Positions 18,073-27,322 of a DNA stretch of 64,000 nt are shown here, piece after piece; the stretch's first letter is position 1; the number at the start of each line of letters is the position of its first letter. Below the pieces are notes generated by a model. The model saw only the letters and a program-made list of their open reading frames with translations. It made no database searches and was not told the DNA's origin. Origin of the DNA: Algoriphagus oliviformis (GTDB taxonomy: Bacteria > Bacteroidota > Bacteroidia > Cytophagales > Cyclobacteriaceae); contig NZ_JAFKCT010000004.1 in NCBI RefSeq assembly GCF_017254915.1, positions 372,001 to 436,000 on the forward strand, written 5' to 3'. The translations under genes and the position numbers were made by a program.

Positions 18073-19109
18073 TGGTACTGGGGGATTTTGAGTGTCACGC
18101 GAAAGAGTCCGTCGGAAGCCTCTGTACTCAGCAGGTCTTTTCTTCCAAAAAGCAGGTACAGCCTTCGCTCCACGGAGCTGAGGCCAAAGCCCGTCCCCTC
18201 CGGCACAGCAGCCTCCGCGTCAAAGGGGTTGCTGATCTCAAGGGCGAGATAGTTCTCCTGTCTCTCGCACTTCAGGTCTATTCTCACCGAACCGGTCATG
18301 CCATACAGTCCGTGTTTGATGGCGTTTTCGACCAAAGGCTGGATCAGGAGCTGGGGGATCTTGACCGTCTCCAGCTCGGGCTCCACCTCAAAGTCCACCT
18401 GCAGGCGATGTCCAAAGCGCACCCGCTCGATATCCAGGTACATCCTGAGGTAGTTCAGCTCCTCGCTGAGGGGAATCCAGCTCTTGGAGTCCTTGCGGAT
18501 CGTCCCGCGGAGGAATTCGGACAGCTGCAGGACCATCTCCCTGGCCTTGTGGGGCTGGGAGGCCACCAAGGCACTGATGGAATTGAGGCTATTGAAGAGA
18601 AAATGCGGCTGAAGCTGCTGCCGGAGCTGGGCGAGCTCCGCGTCTTTGGACAGCTGGAGCATCTGGGACTCCCGTTGGTTGAGCTGGTTTTGGTCTTCGA
18701 GCCTGGAAGCGAGCAGGGAAAGCATCGCCCACAGGACCTCCACGCCCGCCAGCATCGCCTCCCTGAGGTAAACCGTCTTTTCCAAAAAAAACAGGTACTC
18801 CGCCTCGTCAGCATACCACCAGGCCAAGAGATACCGGTGGCCCACCACGCCGAGCACACTCAGCATCAGCGGCACTCCGAAAATCTGCCCCAGGTTTTCC
18901 TTTTTGGGCAGAAAGTAGCCAAACATGCTGTGGATGACGGAGAGCCCCACCATCAGCATCAAGCCAAAAACAAAACTGTCCACACCGGCTACCTCCAGCT
19001 CCAAGCCATACTGAATCTGCAAAAGAAAACATCCCAAGGACCAAGCTAGCCCGGCTCCTGGGATGATCCATTTTCCCCATTTGGGATTTGAAAACGCGTT
19101 GGTAAGCAA
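18069..19109 (-). CDS. LytS-like sensor histidine kinase
   Basis: This 346-residue membrane kinase has about four N-terminal hydrophobic segments (residues 15-115), a short coiled linker (QLNQRESQMLQLSKDAEL), then the His_kinase domain with LQPHFLFNSLNSISAL, where the His after Pro is the phospho-acceptor, and an ATPase domain with PQLLIQPLVENAIKHGL (N box) and GTGFGLSSVERRL (G box). It phosphorylates the adjacent LytTR regulator. The signal it senses is unknown; the adjacent LiaF-like gene hints at envelope stress. Confidence 0.93.
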   Translation of the reverse strand: MLTNAFSNPKWGKWIIPGAGLAWSLGCFLLQIQYGLELEVAGVDSFVFGLMLMVGLSVIHSMFGYFLPKKENLGQIFGVPLMLSVLGVVGHRYLLAWWYADEAEYLFFLEKTVYLREAMLAGVEVLWAMLSLLASRLEDQNQLNQRESQMLQLSKDAELAQLRQQLQPHFLFNSLNSISALVASQPHKAREMVLQLSEFLRGTIRKDSKSWIPLSEELNYLRMYLDIERVRFGHRLQVDFEVEPELETVKIPQLLIQPLVENAIKHGLYGMTGSVRIDLKCERQENYLALEISNPFDAEAAVPEGTGFGLSSVERRLYLLFGRKDLLSTEASDGLFRVTLKIPQYQ

Positions 19110-19142
19110 ATTGGTAGCGATTCTAGTTGGTTATGAATGTCG

Positions 19143-19988
19143 TTAATAGGATTTGATTTCCAAACCTCCGAAGAGGATCGTCCCTTTCAGCACGACCACT
19201 TTGTTGGCATCGACCCCTCCATCGCGGAAGAAGCGCTTGTCTTCCAGCCCGGCGGCGATGTTGGACACCTCGGTGCGGATATCCCAGTGCGGAGGCACGA
19301 TCAGCTTCACTCCACCAAAGATGATATCCACTTGGATGGTCGCCACGCCGCTAAAGTCCGCTTGGCTCAAGTCTATGTCTGCGCCGCCAAAGGCCGCGGT
19401 AATTTTACCGCCCTGGAAATTTTTGGTCATCATCCGACGGTTTACGCCACTGAAGATCGCGTCGATATTCAGGGAATCGGCAAAGGAGGTTCCCGTGGTA
19501 CGGGTAAAGCCGCTCCCCTCGCCTGAGGCCTTCGACTCCGAAGCCTTGGACTCATCCACGATCTTGGCATCTTCCACGGAGGAAGAAAATGCGCTCATTT
19601 GGCTTTTCTTGTCCTTCTGCTTGGTTTCCCAATTGCTGCGGATTTCGTCCAAGACCTGGTTTTCCCTTCGCTTATGTACGATCAGGTACACTCCCAGCGC
19701 GATCAGTCCCAAGGGCCACACGTATTGCCCGATGCCGAAGTCGAGGCCAAATTCGTTTCTCGCCAGAAAGTAAGTACCCAAAAAAAGCATCAGGAACCCA
19801 AAGAATGTCTTGAACTCGTGCTTGATCAGGGAGAAAAGCCCGATCACGATCAGGATCATCGGCCAGGTGAGTATCCAGCTGGGGATGAAAAAGCCGACTT
19901 TTCGGAGCAACAAAATGACGCCTATGCCCAGGATGATAAACCCGAAGGCTATGCTCCCGTCGTTGTTTGATTTTCTAAGTTTATTCAT
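19143..19988 (-). CDS. LiaF-like membrane protein (DUF5668 plus C-terminal beta domain)
   Basis: The 281-residue protein has four predicted membrane helices in the first 110 residues (GSIAFGFIILGIGVILLL, WILTWPMILIVIGLFSLI, FFGFLMLFLGTYFLA, YVWPLGLIALGVYLIV). A charged linker and a soluble beta-helical domain follow, with the repeating pattern FGGADIDLSQADF, FGGVKLIVPPHWDI and FGGLEI that is typical of LiaF C-termini. In Firmicutes LiaF inhibits the LiaS kinase; here the same order, LiaF-like then kinase then regulator, suggests a similar accessory role, which is inference. Confidence 0.85.
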   Translation of the reverse strand: MNKLRKSNNDGSIAFGFIILGIGVILLLRKVGFFIPSWILTWPMILIVIGLFSLIKHEFKTFFGFLMLFLGTYFLARNEFGLDFGIGQYVWPLGLIALGVYLIVHKRRENQVLDEIRSNWETKQKDKKSQMSAFSSSVEDAKIVDESKASESKASGEGSGFTRTTGTSFADSLNIDAIFSGVNRRMMTKNFQGGKITAAFGGADIDLSQADFSGVATIQVDIIFGGVKLIVPPHWDIRTEVSNIAAGLEDKRFFRDGGVDANKVVVLKGTILFGGLEIKSY

Positions 19989-20064
19989 GGCTTGCTGTGT
20001 TAAAGTTGATGATCAAAAGTACAGCGGCACCATTTCATGAAGAAGAACGGATAGGCGGGCTCGG

Positions 20065-20123
20065 GAAAAAGTCGGTGAAGGCGGAGAAAAGGTCGGTGAA
20101 ATCGCAGGGCCAAATTTCACCGA
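20065..20123 (-). promoter_or_regulatory. Candidate LytTR operator upstream of the LiaF-like operon
   Basis: Two 15-base direct repeats, GAAAAAGTCGGTGAA (20065-20079) and GAAAAGGTCGGTGAA (20086-20100), start exactly 21 bp apart and differ at one base. A third, inverted copy of the TCGGTGAAAT core lies at 20114-20123, making a perfect 10-bp inverted repeat with 20093-20102. A 21-bp spacing is what LytTR-type regulators use. The site lies 77-135 bp upstream of the LiaF-like start, in the gap after ispD. Confidence 0.55.
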
Positions 20124-20129
20124 TGCGTC

Positions 20130-20804
20130 CTAACGGCGGGAAAGCAGGAATTCGGCGTACTCCAGGTCCTCTCGCGTGGTAATCTTGATGTTTTCGATAT
20201 TACCTTCGATCAGGGTCACCCCCCAGCCCTGGTACTCATACACGGTGGCATCGTCGGTGAATTGGGCAAGCTCTTCCACCAGGAATGCCTCTTTGATTTT
20301 CCCGACCTGGAATGTCTGCGGAGTCTGCACGAGGCGGAAACCACTTCTGTCTTGGAAGGCACTTCTCCCGTCTACATCGACTTTGCGCAGCGAGTCCTTC
20401 AGCGCGACCACCGGAATAGCGCTTCCTGATTTTTCTGCTTCCCAAAAGCTTGTCTGGATGACTTCTTTTGACACAAAAGGCCTCACCCCGTCATGTATCG
20501 CCACCAGCTCCGTAGCAAGGGGTAGTTTTGCAAGGCCGTTTCTCACGGATTGGAATCTGCTCTCGCCTCCTGCCACCAGCTCGTGCGGGAGAGAAAATTG
20601 ACACTCTTCACAAAGCTTTTTCCAAAAAGAAAAGTCTCCACCCGGCAATACCAGCACCAGCAATATCCCCGGCTCCGCCTCGGCAAAGGCCTGAAGGGTA
20701 TGCATGAGCACCGGCTTGCCGCCGATAGGCAGGTATTGCTTGGACACGGATCCTCCCATGCGGGTTCCTTTGCCCCCAGCTACGAGAATTGCAGCTTTTC
20801 TCAT
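20130..20804 (-). CDS. ispD: 2-C-methyl-D-erythritol 4-phosphate cytidylyltransferase
   Basis: The 224-residue enzyme joins CTP and methylerythritol 4-phosphate in the non-mevalonate isoprenoid pathway. The CTP-binding motif AAILVAGGKGTRMGGSVSKQYLPIGGKP lies at the N-terminus, with AIHDGVRPFVS and VVALKDSLRKV in the middle and TDDATVYEYQGWGVTLIEGNIENIKITT near the end. Start 20804 gives the canonical MRKAAILVAGG; an upstream ATG at 20834 would add ten unlikely residues. It is next to queA but separated by a terminator. Confidence 0.95.
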   Translation of the reverse strand: MRKAAILVAGGKGTRMGGSVSKQYLPIGGKPVLMHTLQAFAEAEPGILLVLVLPGGDFSFWKKLCEECQFSLPHELVAGGESRFQSVRNGLAKLPLATELVAIHDGVRPFVSKEVIQTSFWEAEKSGSAIPVVALKDSLRKVDVDGRSAFQDRSGFRLVQTPQTFQVGKIKEAFLVEELAQFTDDATVYEYQGWGVTLIEGNIENIKITTREDLEYAEFLLSRR

Positions 20805-20873
20805 TTTTCTGTTGTTGAAACTAATCCAGCCCACCTCCCAGGCAGGCTAGCCATTCGAATCGTAAAGGCATAA

Positions 20874-20906
20874 AAAAGCCCGCCCCGATAGCTATCGGGG
20901 CGGGCC
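20874..20906 (-). terminator. Terminator of queA
   Basis: A perfect 28-base palindrome, GCCCGCCCCGATAG and its complement (20878-20905), is followed on the minus strand by six T residues. It lies 11 bases after the queA stop and shares the GATAGCTATC centre with the terminator at 17248. Confidence 0.9.
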
Positions 20907-20916
20907 TCGGTTCCTT

Positions 20917-21966
20917 TTAGAGGATCAGCATCGCGTCTCCGTAGGAGAAGAAGCGGTACTTTTCCTTGATGGCCTCTTTGTAGGCTTTCATGATCAAATC
21001 ATATCCACCAAAAGCTGACGCTGTCATCAGCAGCGTGGACTCCGGCAGGTGGAAGTTGGTGATCAGCGCGTTGGCGATCTTAAATTCATAAGGCGGGATG
21101 ATGAACTTGTCCGTCCATCCGCTGCTCGCCTTGAGTCTGCCTCCGGCGGTGACAGAGGACTCGATGGTCTTCAGGGAGGTCGTCCCTACAGCCACCACGC
21201 GCTTTTTGGCATCCAGGGCAGCATTGACCAAGTCAACGGTCTTGTCCGGAATATTGTAGTTTTCCGAGTCCATCTTGTGCTTGGTCAGGTCTTCCACATC
21301 CACTTGGCGGAAAGTACCCAAACCCACGTGCAGTGTGATCGGGCTCACTTCCACTCCTTTGAGCTCAAGTCTTTTCAGCAGTTGGGGAGTAAAGTGCAAG
21401 CCTGCGGTGGGAGCGGCTACTGCACCTACATTCTTCGCAAAAACAGTCTGATAGCGCTCTCTGTCTTCCGGCTCGATCTTCCGCTCGATGATCTCCTTCA
21501 AAAGCGGGGTCTCGCCCAGCGTGTCGATGGTTTTTTCAAACTCCTCCTGATTGCCGTCAAACAAAAATCGGATGGTTCGCCCACGGGAAGTAGTATTGTC
21601 GATGACCTCGGCGACCAGGTCGCTGTCACCAAAATAAAGCTTGTTGCCCACGCGGATTTTTCGGGCTGGATCTACCAGCACGTCCCAAAGCCTAAGCTCC
21701 GGGTTGAGTTCCCTCAGCAGGAACACCTCGATCTTCGCTCCGGTCTTTTCCTTGTTGCCATACAGCCTTGCGGGAAAGACTTTGGTATCATTGGTCACAA
21801 ATACGTCTCCGTCTTCGAAGTACTCCAAGACGTCTTTGAATATTCGATGCTCGATCTGACCAGTCTTGCGATGAACCACCATCAGGCGGGAATCATCACG
21901 GTTTTCGGTAGGATAAAGGGAAATTAATTTCTTGGGGACGTCAAATTTGAAGTCTGATAATTTCAT
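20917..21966 (-). CDS. queA: S-adenosylmethionine:tRNA ribosyltransferase-isomerase
   Basis: This 349-residue enzyme transfers the ribosyl part of SAM to 7-aminomethyl-deazaguanine in tRNA, forming epoxyqueuosine. It starts [30 protein letters not shown], a near-universal QueA opening, and carries [29 protein letters not shown] and [21 protein letters not shown]. The length is typical. Its promoter should lie in the 127-base gap shared with the divergent permease gene. Confidence 0.97.
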   Translation of the reverse strand: MKLSDFKFDVPKKLISLYPTENRDDSRLMVVHRKTGQIEHRIFKDVLEYFEDGDVFVTNDTKVFPARLYGNKEKTGAKIEVFLLRELNPELRLWDVLVDPARKIRVGNKLYFGDSDLVAEVIDNTTSRGRTIRFLFDGNQEEFEKTIDTLGETPLLKEIIERKIEPEDRERYQTVFAKNVGAVAAPTAGLHFTPQLLKRLELKGVEVSPITLHVGLGTFRQVDVEDLTKHKMDSENYNIPDKTVDLVNAALDAKKRVVAVGTTSLKTIESSVTAGGRLKASSGWTDKFIIPPYEFKIANALITNFHLPESTLLMTASAFGGYDLIMKAYKEAIKEKYRFFSYGDAMLIL

Positions 21967-22093
21967 ATTGGAGCTTTAGGAGTCTTACTCGATAATGTAA
22001 CGCTGTGATTTACTTTAAAAAATGCAAAGTTAATAACAATAATGCCCAAATTCAGCTAACTTGACAAATTGTTTTAAACCAACTACCTGACGT

Positions 22094-23341
22094 ATGCTGT
22101 TTTTCCAATTGACCTGGGAAAGTTTTCGCTTCGCCATCACCGCCCTCAAATCCAACCTGACGCGGACCATCTTATCCCTGTTGGGCGTCACGGTAGGTAT
22201 TTTTGCCATCATCGCGGTTTTTACACTGGTGGATTCCCTGGAGGGAAAGATCAAGTCCTCTTTTGCTTTCCTGGGGACAAACGTCATGCGGGTAGACCGA
22301 TTCCCCTTTGCCAGCGGGCCCCAGGACTACCCTTGGTGGAAGTATTTCAGAAGGCCTCCAGGCACTTTTGCAGAGTACAAGTTTATCCAGCAAAGGCTCA
22401 AAAACGCCGAAGGAGTGACCATCTCTGCGTCAGCGACCGCTACGATCCAGGCCGGCAGCAATGCCTTTGAAGGGATGGCCTTGACCGGAGTTGCCTACAC
22501 TTATTCCGATGTGTACGAGGTAGCCCTGGAGGAGGGGCGCTACTTCTCCGAATCAGAAATCAACGCTTCCCGGAATCTGGCAATTTTGGGCAAAAAAATC
22601 GCCAATACACTCTACCCCAACCAGCCTCCCATAGGAAAGGAAGTCAAGATCAAGGGGATGAAATTCACCATCATCGGCATCTTCGAAGAGGAAGGTGAGG
22701 GCTTCTTGGACTTGCCCTCCAAGGATGAGGCCTGCCTGATTCCCTATGGCGCCTTCAACAAAATGTACTATACCGGCAGAAACGGGCTCGAGCCTACCAT
22801 CGCCGCCAAGGGACTGGAGAGTGACATCGGCCTTGTCGCCCTGGAAAATGAGCTTACCGGCCTGATGAGGGCAAAAAGAGGCCTAAAACCGACGGAGGAA
22901 AACAACTTTTCCCTCAACAAGACCGAATTTATCCAAAACGCCATCGGGTCTATCTTTGACGTCATCTCTGTGGCAGGATGGGTGATCGGAGGCTTTTCCA
23001 TTCTGGTGGGAGGCTTTGGCATCGCCAACATCATGTTTGTATCCGTTCGTGAACGTACCAATATCATCGGCATCCAGAAGTCCCTCGGGGCCAAAAACTA
23101 CTTCATTCTCTTCCAGTTCCTCTTTGAGGCAGTCTGCCTGAGCTTGATCGGAGGCGGTACTGGGATTGTCCTGGTCTATCTCTTGAGCTTCGTCAACCTT
23201 GGCAGCCTCGAGCTGATCCTCTCACTCAAAAACATCATCCTCGGCTTGGGTGTATCCTCTATCATCGGAGTCGTGGCGGGGATCGTACCTGCCACTCTAG
23301 CCGCGAGAATGGATCCCGTGGAAGCGATCCGAACAGCCTAA
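22094..23341 (+). CDS. MacB/FtsX-type ABC transporter permease
   Basis: The 415-residue protein has the MacB layout: one N-terminal membrane helix (TILSLLGVTVGIFAIIAVFTLVDSLEG), a large periplasmic domain of about 230 residues, and three C-terminal helices of the FtsX fold, including GWVIGGFSILVGGFGIANIMFVSVRERTNIIGIQKSLGA and ending AARMDPVEAIRTA. Such permeases couple ATP hydrolysis in the cytoplasm to work in the periplasm, such as export of small molecules or lipoproteins. No ATPase gene is adjacent, so the partner is encoded elsewhere. Confidence 0.9.
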   Translation: MLFFQLTWESFRFAITALKSNLTRTILSLLGVTVGIFAIIAVFTLVDSLEGKIKSSFAFLGTNVMRVDRFPFASGPQDYPWWKYFRRPPGTFAEYKFIQQRLKNAEGVTISASATATIQAGSNAFEGMALTGVAYTYSDVYEVALEEGRYFSESEINASRNLAILGKKIANTLYPNQPPIGKEVKIKGMKFTIIGIFEEEGEGFLDLPSKDEACLIPYGAFNKMYYTGRNGLEPTIAAKGLESDIGLVALENELTGLMRAKRGLKPTEENNFSLNKTEFIQNAIGSIFDVISVAGWVIGGFSILVGGFGIANIMFVSVRERTNIIGIQKSLGAKNYFILFQFLFEAVCLSLIGGGTGIVLVYLLSFVNLGSLELILSLKNIILGLGVSSIIGVVAGIVPATLAARMDPVEAIRTA

Positions 23342-23360
23342 TAACACAACTGCATGTAAC

Positions 23361-23390
23361 GAAAAAAGGAGGCATAGCCTCCTTTTTTCG
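23361..23390. terminator. Bidirectional terminator between the permease and recA
   Basis: AAAAAAGGAGGC and GCCTCCTTTTTT form a perfect 12-bp stem around ATA. It separates two convergent genes and carries T runs on both strands. Confidence 0.9.
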
Positions 23391-23404
23391 TGATATACCA
23401 TGTA

Positions 23405-24433
23405 CTACTCCTCGACCGAAACGGCAGGTTCGGTAGGAAGCAGACCCGACGCAGCCTTGATTTTGGTCTCCAGCTCTTCCATGAGTTCTGGATTGTCCAG
23501 GATGAGATTCTTGACGGCATCGCGGCCCTGCCCCAGTTTTTCCCCGTTGTAGGAAAACCAAGAACCGGCCTTTTTGATGATTTCCAGCTCCACACCCAAG
23601 TCGATGATTTCGCCTACTTTGGAGATTCCCTGGCCATACATGATGTCAAACTCCACCACCTTGAACGGCGGCGCCACTTTGTTTTTCACCACTTTCACCC
23701 TCGTACGGTTTCCTAGGATGCTATCCGCACCCTCCTTGATCTGGCCTACTCGGCGGATATCCAGACGCACGGAAGCATAGAATTTCAAGGCGTTACCACC
23801 GGTGGTAGTCTCCGGGTTGCCAAACATCACCCCGATCTTTTCGCGAAGCTGGTTGATGAAGATACAGGCACAGCCCGTCTTGTTGATCGCGCCGGTGAGC
23901 TTGCGGAGCGCCTGGGACATCAATCGAGCCTGAAGGCCCATCTTGCTTTCGCCCATTTCGCCCTCGAGCTCTCCCTTGGGCACCAAGGCCGCCACGGAGT
24001 CGATCACGATGATGTCGATCGCGCCGGAGCGGATGAGGTGCTCGGCGATTTCCAAGGCCTGCTCCCCGTTGTCCGGCTGGGAGATCAGGAGGTTTTCGGT
24101 GTCGATGCCGAGTTTTTCGGCGTAGTTTTTGTCAAAAGCATGTTCTGCATCGATGAAAGCCGCCAATCCACCTGAGCGCTGCGCCTCGGCAATGCAGTGC
24201 ATGGTGAGTGTCGTCTTACCGGAGGATTCGGGACCGTAGATCTCGATGACCCGGCCGCGCGGAATGCCCCCCACACCCAGGGCCATGTCCAAACCCAACG
24301 ATCCAGTGGAAATCGCGGGAACATCCTGTACTTTATTATCGCTGAGCTTCATTACGGTACCTTTCCCGTAAGTTTTTTCCAGCTTGTCGATGGTAAGCTG
24401 CAAAGCTTTCAGTTTTTCTGCGTTATTACTCAT
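23405..24433 (-). CDS. recA: Recombinase A
   Basis: The 342-residue protein is a full-length RecA, which forms filaments on single-stranded DNA for strand exchange and induces the SOS response. Walker A is [11 protein letters not shown] near residue 66; [19 protein letters not shown] and [37 protein letters not shown] are the Walker B region and L2 loop. The C-terminus is short and acidic. I could not make out a clear promoter or SOS box upstream. Confidence 0.98.
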   Translation of the reverse strand: MSNNAEKLKALQLTIDKLEKTYGKGTVMKLSDNKVQDVPAISTGSLGLDMALGVGGIPRGRVIEIYGPESSGKTTLTMHCIAEAQRSGGLAAFIDAEHAFDKNYAEKLGIDTENLLISQPDNGEQALEIAEHLIRSGAIDIIVIDSVAALVPKGELEGEMGESKMGLQARLMSQALRKLTGAINKTGCACIFINQLREKIGVMFGNPETTTGGNALKFYASVRLDIRRVGQIKEGADSILGNRTRVKVVKNKVAPPFKVVEFDIMYGQGISKVGEIIDLGVELEIIKKAGSWFSYNGEKLGQGRDAVKNLILDNPELMEELETKIKAASGLLPTEPAVSVEE

Positions 24434-24614
24434 GATTTCAAATTTGTAGAAGATTCAAATGTTGGTGAAATTAACGAAAGAACAAGGCATAACCAAGGTG
24501 GCCAACCCCATTGTTTCGGGGAGCCAAATTCGTATTTTTAATCCATCAAATGATCTTTTTTTACCCAATACCGCCACTGACCGTCGAAAATTGTCAGGTA
24601 TTGTCAAGCATCAA

Positions 24615-25403
24615 ATGAAAACAGCGTTTAGGATCTTTTTCCTCATTTTGGCGACTACCACGCTGGCGATCAGCCAAGAGGCCCCGAAAAACACCGCCTT
24701 TACCTTTGGCGAAGAGCTGCAGTTTGAGGTTTCCTACGGCTGGCTCAATCTCGCAGAGGCTAGGCTGCAGATCGGCAAGCGCGTCGTCCACGAGCAGTCC
24801 CGCCCCCACTTCAAGATCGACGCCTACGGCAAGACCAAGGGCGCCGCTACGATCTTTGGCCGGGTCAACGACAACTGGGGCACCCACATCGATACCAGCA
24901 CACTCCTGCCCTCCCTCTCCTACCGGCATATCGAAGAGGGGAAATACCGCAAAAACGAAAAAGTCTATTTCGACCAGGAAAACCGAAAGGCAAGGATGGA
25001 GCTCTACGACCGGGACAACCGTACGCTGAAGGAGTCCAAGGAATTCAAGCTCCCCGGCAACGTGCAGGATCTGGTCAGTGGATTTTACTACCTGAGGTCG
25101 ATGGATCTGACCAACCTGAAGAAGGGGCAGGCGATTTTGATCACCGGATTCTTTGACAAGGAAATATATAACCTAAAATTAATATACGAGGGGACGGAGC
25201 AGCTCGACACGGATCTGGGCGTGATGGACACCTACATCTTTTCCCCCCTTATCCCCCAAAACAAGCTGTTTCGCGGAGACTACCCGGTGAAAGTATGGGT
25301 CACTAAGGACCAGAATAAAATACCGGTAAAGATCAAAGCCAACCTCTTCATCGGCTCGCTCAACATCGACATCGCCTCGGCCAAGGGACTCAGAAACAAA
25401 TAA
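24615..25403 (+). CDS. DUF3108-domain exported protein
   Basis: The 262-residue protein has a signal peptide (MKTAFRIFFLILATTTLAISQ) and a beta-rich body starting FTFGEELQFEVSYGWLNLAEARLQIG, which is the DUF3108 signature. The family is thought to be periplasmic or outer-membrane associated and has no firm function. Start 24615 puts the signal peptide at the N-terminus; the longer open frame reaches upstream into non-coding sequence. A short gap and its own orientation suggest single-gene transcription. Confidence 0.85.
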   Translation: MKTAFRIFFLILATTTLAISQEAPKNTAFTFGEELQFEVSYGWLNLAEARLQIGKRVVHEQSRPHFKIDAYGKTKGAATIFGRVNDNWGTHIDTSTLLPSLSYRHIEEGKYRKNEKVYFDQENRKARMELYDRDNRTLKESKEFKLPGNVQDLVSGFYYLRSMDLTNLKKGQAILITGFFDKEIYNLKLIYEGTEQLDTDLGVMDTYIFSPLIPQNKLFRGDYPVKVWVTKDQNKIPVKIKANLFIGSLNIDIASAKGLRNK

Positions 25404-25482
25404 TTCACACTGGCTTAATGTTTGGCTAACTCAGGCTTCATCCTGCGCCTTGATTTCACGATTTTTTTATAAAAGTAGCCGC

Positions 25483-25507
25483 CGCCGCCAATGATTGTTT
25501 GGCGGCG
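25483..25507. repeat. GC-rich hairpin upstream of the PhoB-like gene
   Basis: CGCCGCCAA and TTGGCGGCG form a 9-bp perfect stem around TGATTGT. There is no T run. It overlaps the likely -33 box of the downstream two-component operon. Confidence 0.5.
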
Positions 25508-25531
25508 ATCCTCAAATATTCTGTAATTTTA
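25498..25531 (+). promoter_or_regulatory. Possible promoter of the PhoB/PhoR-like pair
   Basis: TTTG at 25498-25501 and TAATTTTA at 25524-25531 are spaced by 22 bp; the -7 box differs from TAnnTTTG at its last base. The coding start is 25 bp downstream. Confidence 0.35.
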
Positions 25532-25555
25532 ACCGAACCTTAAAGCAATTCCTCG

Positions 25556-26245
25556 ATGAGCGAAAAGCAAAAGATCAAGGTCTTGGTCGTGGACGACGAG
25601 CCAGACATTGTAGAGATCTTAAAGTACAACCTTCAGAAAGAAGGCTATGAGGTGGCGACAGCTGAAGACGGCATCAAGGCAGTCAAGACCGCCACCAAAT
25701 TCCAACCAGATGTGATTTTGCTGGACATCATGATGCCCAATCAGGACGGCGTGGAGACCTGTCTCCAGATCCGCCAGATCCCTGAGCTCAAAAACACCTT
25801 CATCATCTTCCTCACTGCAAGGATGGAAGAATACTCGGAGGTGGCGGCATTCGACGTGGGCGCGGACGACTACATCACCAAGCCCATCAAGCCCCGGGCC
25901 CTGATGAGCCGCATCTCGGCGCTCTTCCGACGGGAGTCCAAAAAAGAGCAGGAGCAGACCCAAATCAAAATCAAAGACCTGACCATCGACCGCGGCAGCT
26001 ACACCATCGACAAATCAGGCAAAACCATCACGCTTCCCAAGAAGGAGTTTGAACTCTTGTATTTCCTTGCCAAAAACCCTAATATGGTTTTTGGTAGAGA
26101 TGAGCTCCTGCACAACATCTGGGGATCGGACGTGTTTGTTTTGGCCCGTACCGTCGACGTGCACATCCGCAAAGTCCGCGAGAAGATCGGCGAGGACTAC
26201 ATCTCTACTGTAAAAGGAGTAGGATACAAGTTCGATTTGGGATAA
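25556..26245 (+). CDS. OmpR/PhoB-family response regulator
   Basis: This 229-residue regulator has a receiver domain with VLVVDDEPDIVEIL (acidic pair), DVILLDIMMPNQDG (phospho-Asp near 59) and DDYITKPIKP (conserved Lys), then a winged-helix DNA-binding domain ending in VFVLARTVDVHIRKVREKIGEDYISTVKGVGYKFD. The organisation is that of PhoB. Its stop and the start of the kinase gene are separated by one base, so the pair is an operon. PhoB itself controls phosphate starvation; that role is possible here but not shown by context. Confidence 0.94.
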   Translation: MSEKQKIKVLVVDDEPDIVEILKYNLQKEGYEVATAEDGIKAVKTATKFQPDVILLDIMMPNQDGVETCLQIRQIPELKNTFIIFLTARMEEYSEVAAFDVGADDYITKPIKPRALMSRISALFRRESKKEQEQTQIKIKDLTIDRGSYTIDKSGKTITLPKKEFELLYFLAKNPNMVFGRDELLHNIWGSDVFVLARTVDVHIRKVREKIGEDYISTVKGVGYKFDLG

Positions 26246-26246
26246 A

Positions 26247-27317
26247 ATGCTGACCACTTCCAGGGGAATTTCTTTGATTTTGGCGATCGCCATATCGGTC
26301 CTCATGGCTGCGTTTCTATCCCTGATGCCCGAGGTGACTGCGCTCGTCTTGGTCGTCGCCTGCGGGCTCACCTTTTCGGTCTCCTACCTCCTGATCACGA
26401 TCACCCTGGAGTTTTTGGTCTTTCGCGAGATCGGCAATATCTACGCGCTGCTGGAAAAAATCCAAAAGAAAGACCTCTCCGAAATCCAGGACAAGTCACT
26501 TCGGTCCTCCCTCTCCCCGCTCCGCAAGATCAACTCCGTGATCAACTCCTACGCCTTGGCGAGGCAAAAGGAGATCGACACGCTGCAGAAGACCGCGGAG
26601 TTTCGCAGGGAATTCATCGCGGACATTTCCCATGAGCTGAAGACGCCGATTTTCGCCACGCAGGGCTACATCCATACGCTTTTGGACGGAGCCATCGAGG
26701 ACAAGCAGGTACGGATGAAATTCCTGAAGCGCGCCGCAAAAAGCCTCGACTCCCTCGACGTGCTCGTGCAGGATCTGCTCACCCTAAACCAGATGGAAAG
26801 TGGCGTGGTCAAGTTCAACTTTACCGACTTTGACCTCAAGGAACTGGTATTGGAAGTCGTCGAGCAGCTGGAGCACAAGGCCTCCAAACGGGAAGTGGCG
26901 CTGAAGCTGGAGTTTGACCCGGAGAAGACCTACATGACCCGGGCCGACCGCCCAAAGATCTACCGCGTCTGCCAAAACCTCATCTTCAACGCCGTCACCT
27001 ACAACCACAACGGCGGGGAAGTCAAAATCTCCATCAAAACCCACAAAAACACCATCCAAGTAGAAGTCAAAGACGACGGTCAGGGCATTCCACCAGAGGA
27101 TCTGAAGCGGATTTTTGAGCGATTCTATCGGGTGGAAAAAAGCCGATCCAAGGAAAAAGGCGGCACCGGCCTAGGCTTGGCCATCGTGAAGCACATCCTG
27201 GAAGGCCACAAAAGCAAAATCTCCGTCAGCTCCACCGTGGGCAAGGGGTCCATTTTCAGCTTTTCGCTGCCTCTGGAAAAGGAGAAAAAACCAAACGAGC
27301 AAGCCCTGCCAGCCTAG
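26247..27317 (+). CDS. PhoR-like sensor histidine kinase
   Basis: The 356-residue kinase has two N-terminal membrane helices (ISLILAIAISVLMAAFLSLM and ALVLVVACGLTFSVSYLLITI) with almost no periplasmic loop between them. It has a cytoplasmic HAMP-like linker, H box REFIADISHELKTPIFATQGYI, N box RVCQNLIFNAVTYNHNGG, and G boxes VKDDGQGIPPEDLKRIFERFYRV and GGTGLGLAIVKHI. It phosphorylates the adjacent regulator. The lack of a periplasmic domain suggests it senses within the membrane or through a partner, as PhoR does. Confidence 0.94.
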   Translation: MLTTSRGISLILAIAISVLMAAFLSLMPEVTALVLVVACGLTFSVSYLLITITLEFLVFREIGNIYALLEKIQKKDLSEIQDKSLRSSLSPLRKINSVINSYALARQKEIDTLQKTAEFRREFIADISHELKTPIFATQGYIHTLLDGAIEDKQVRMKFLKRAAKSLDSLDVLVQDLLTLNQMESGVVKFNFTDFDLKELVLEVVEQLEHKASKREVALKLEFDPEKTYMTRADRPKIYRVCQNLIFNAVTYNHNGGEVKISIKTHKNTIQVEVKDDGQGIPPEDLKRIFERFYRVEKSRSKEKGGTGLGLAIVKHILEGHKSKISVSSTVGKGSIFSFSLPLEKEKKPNEQALPA

Positions 27318-27322
27318 GCGGT

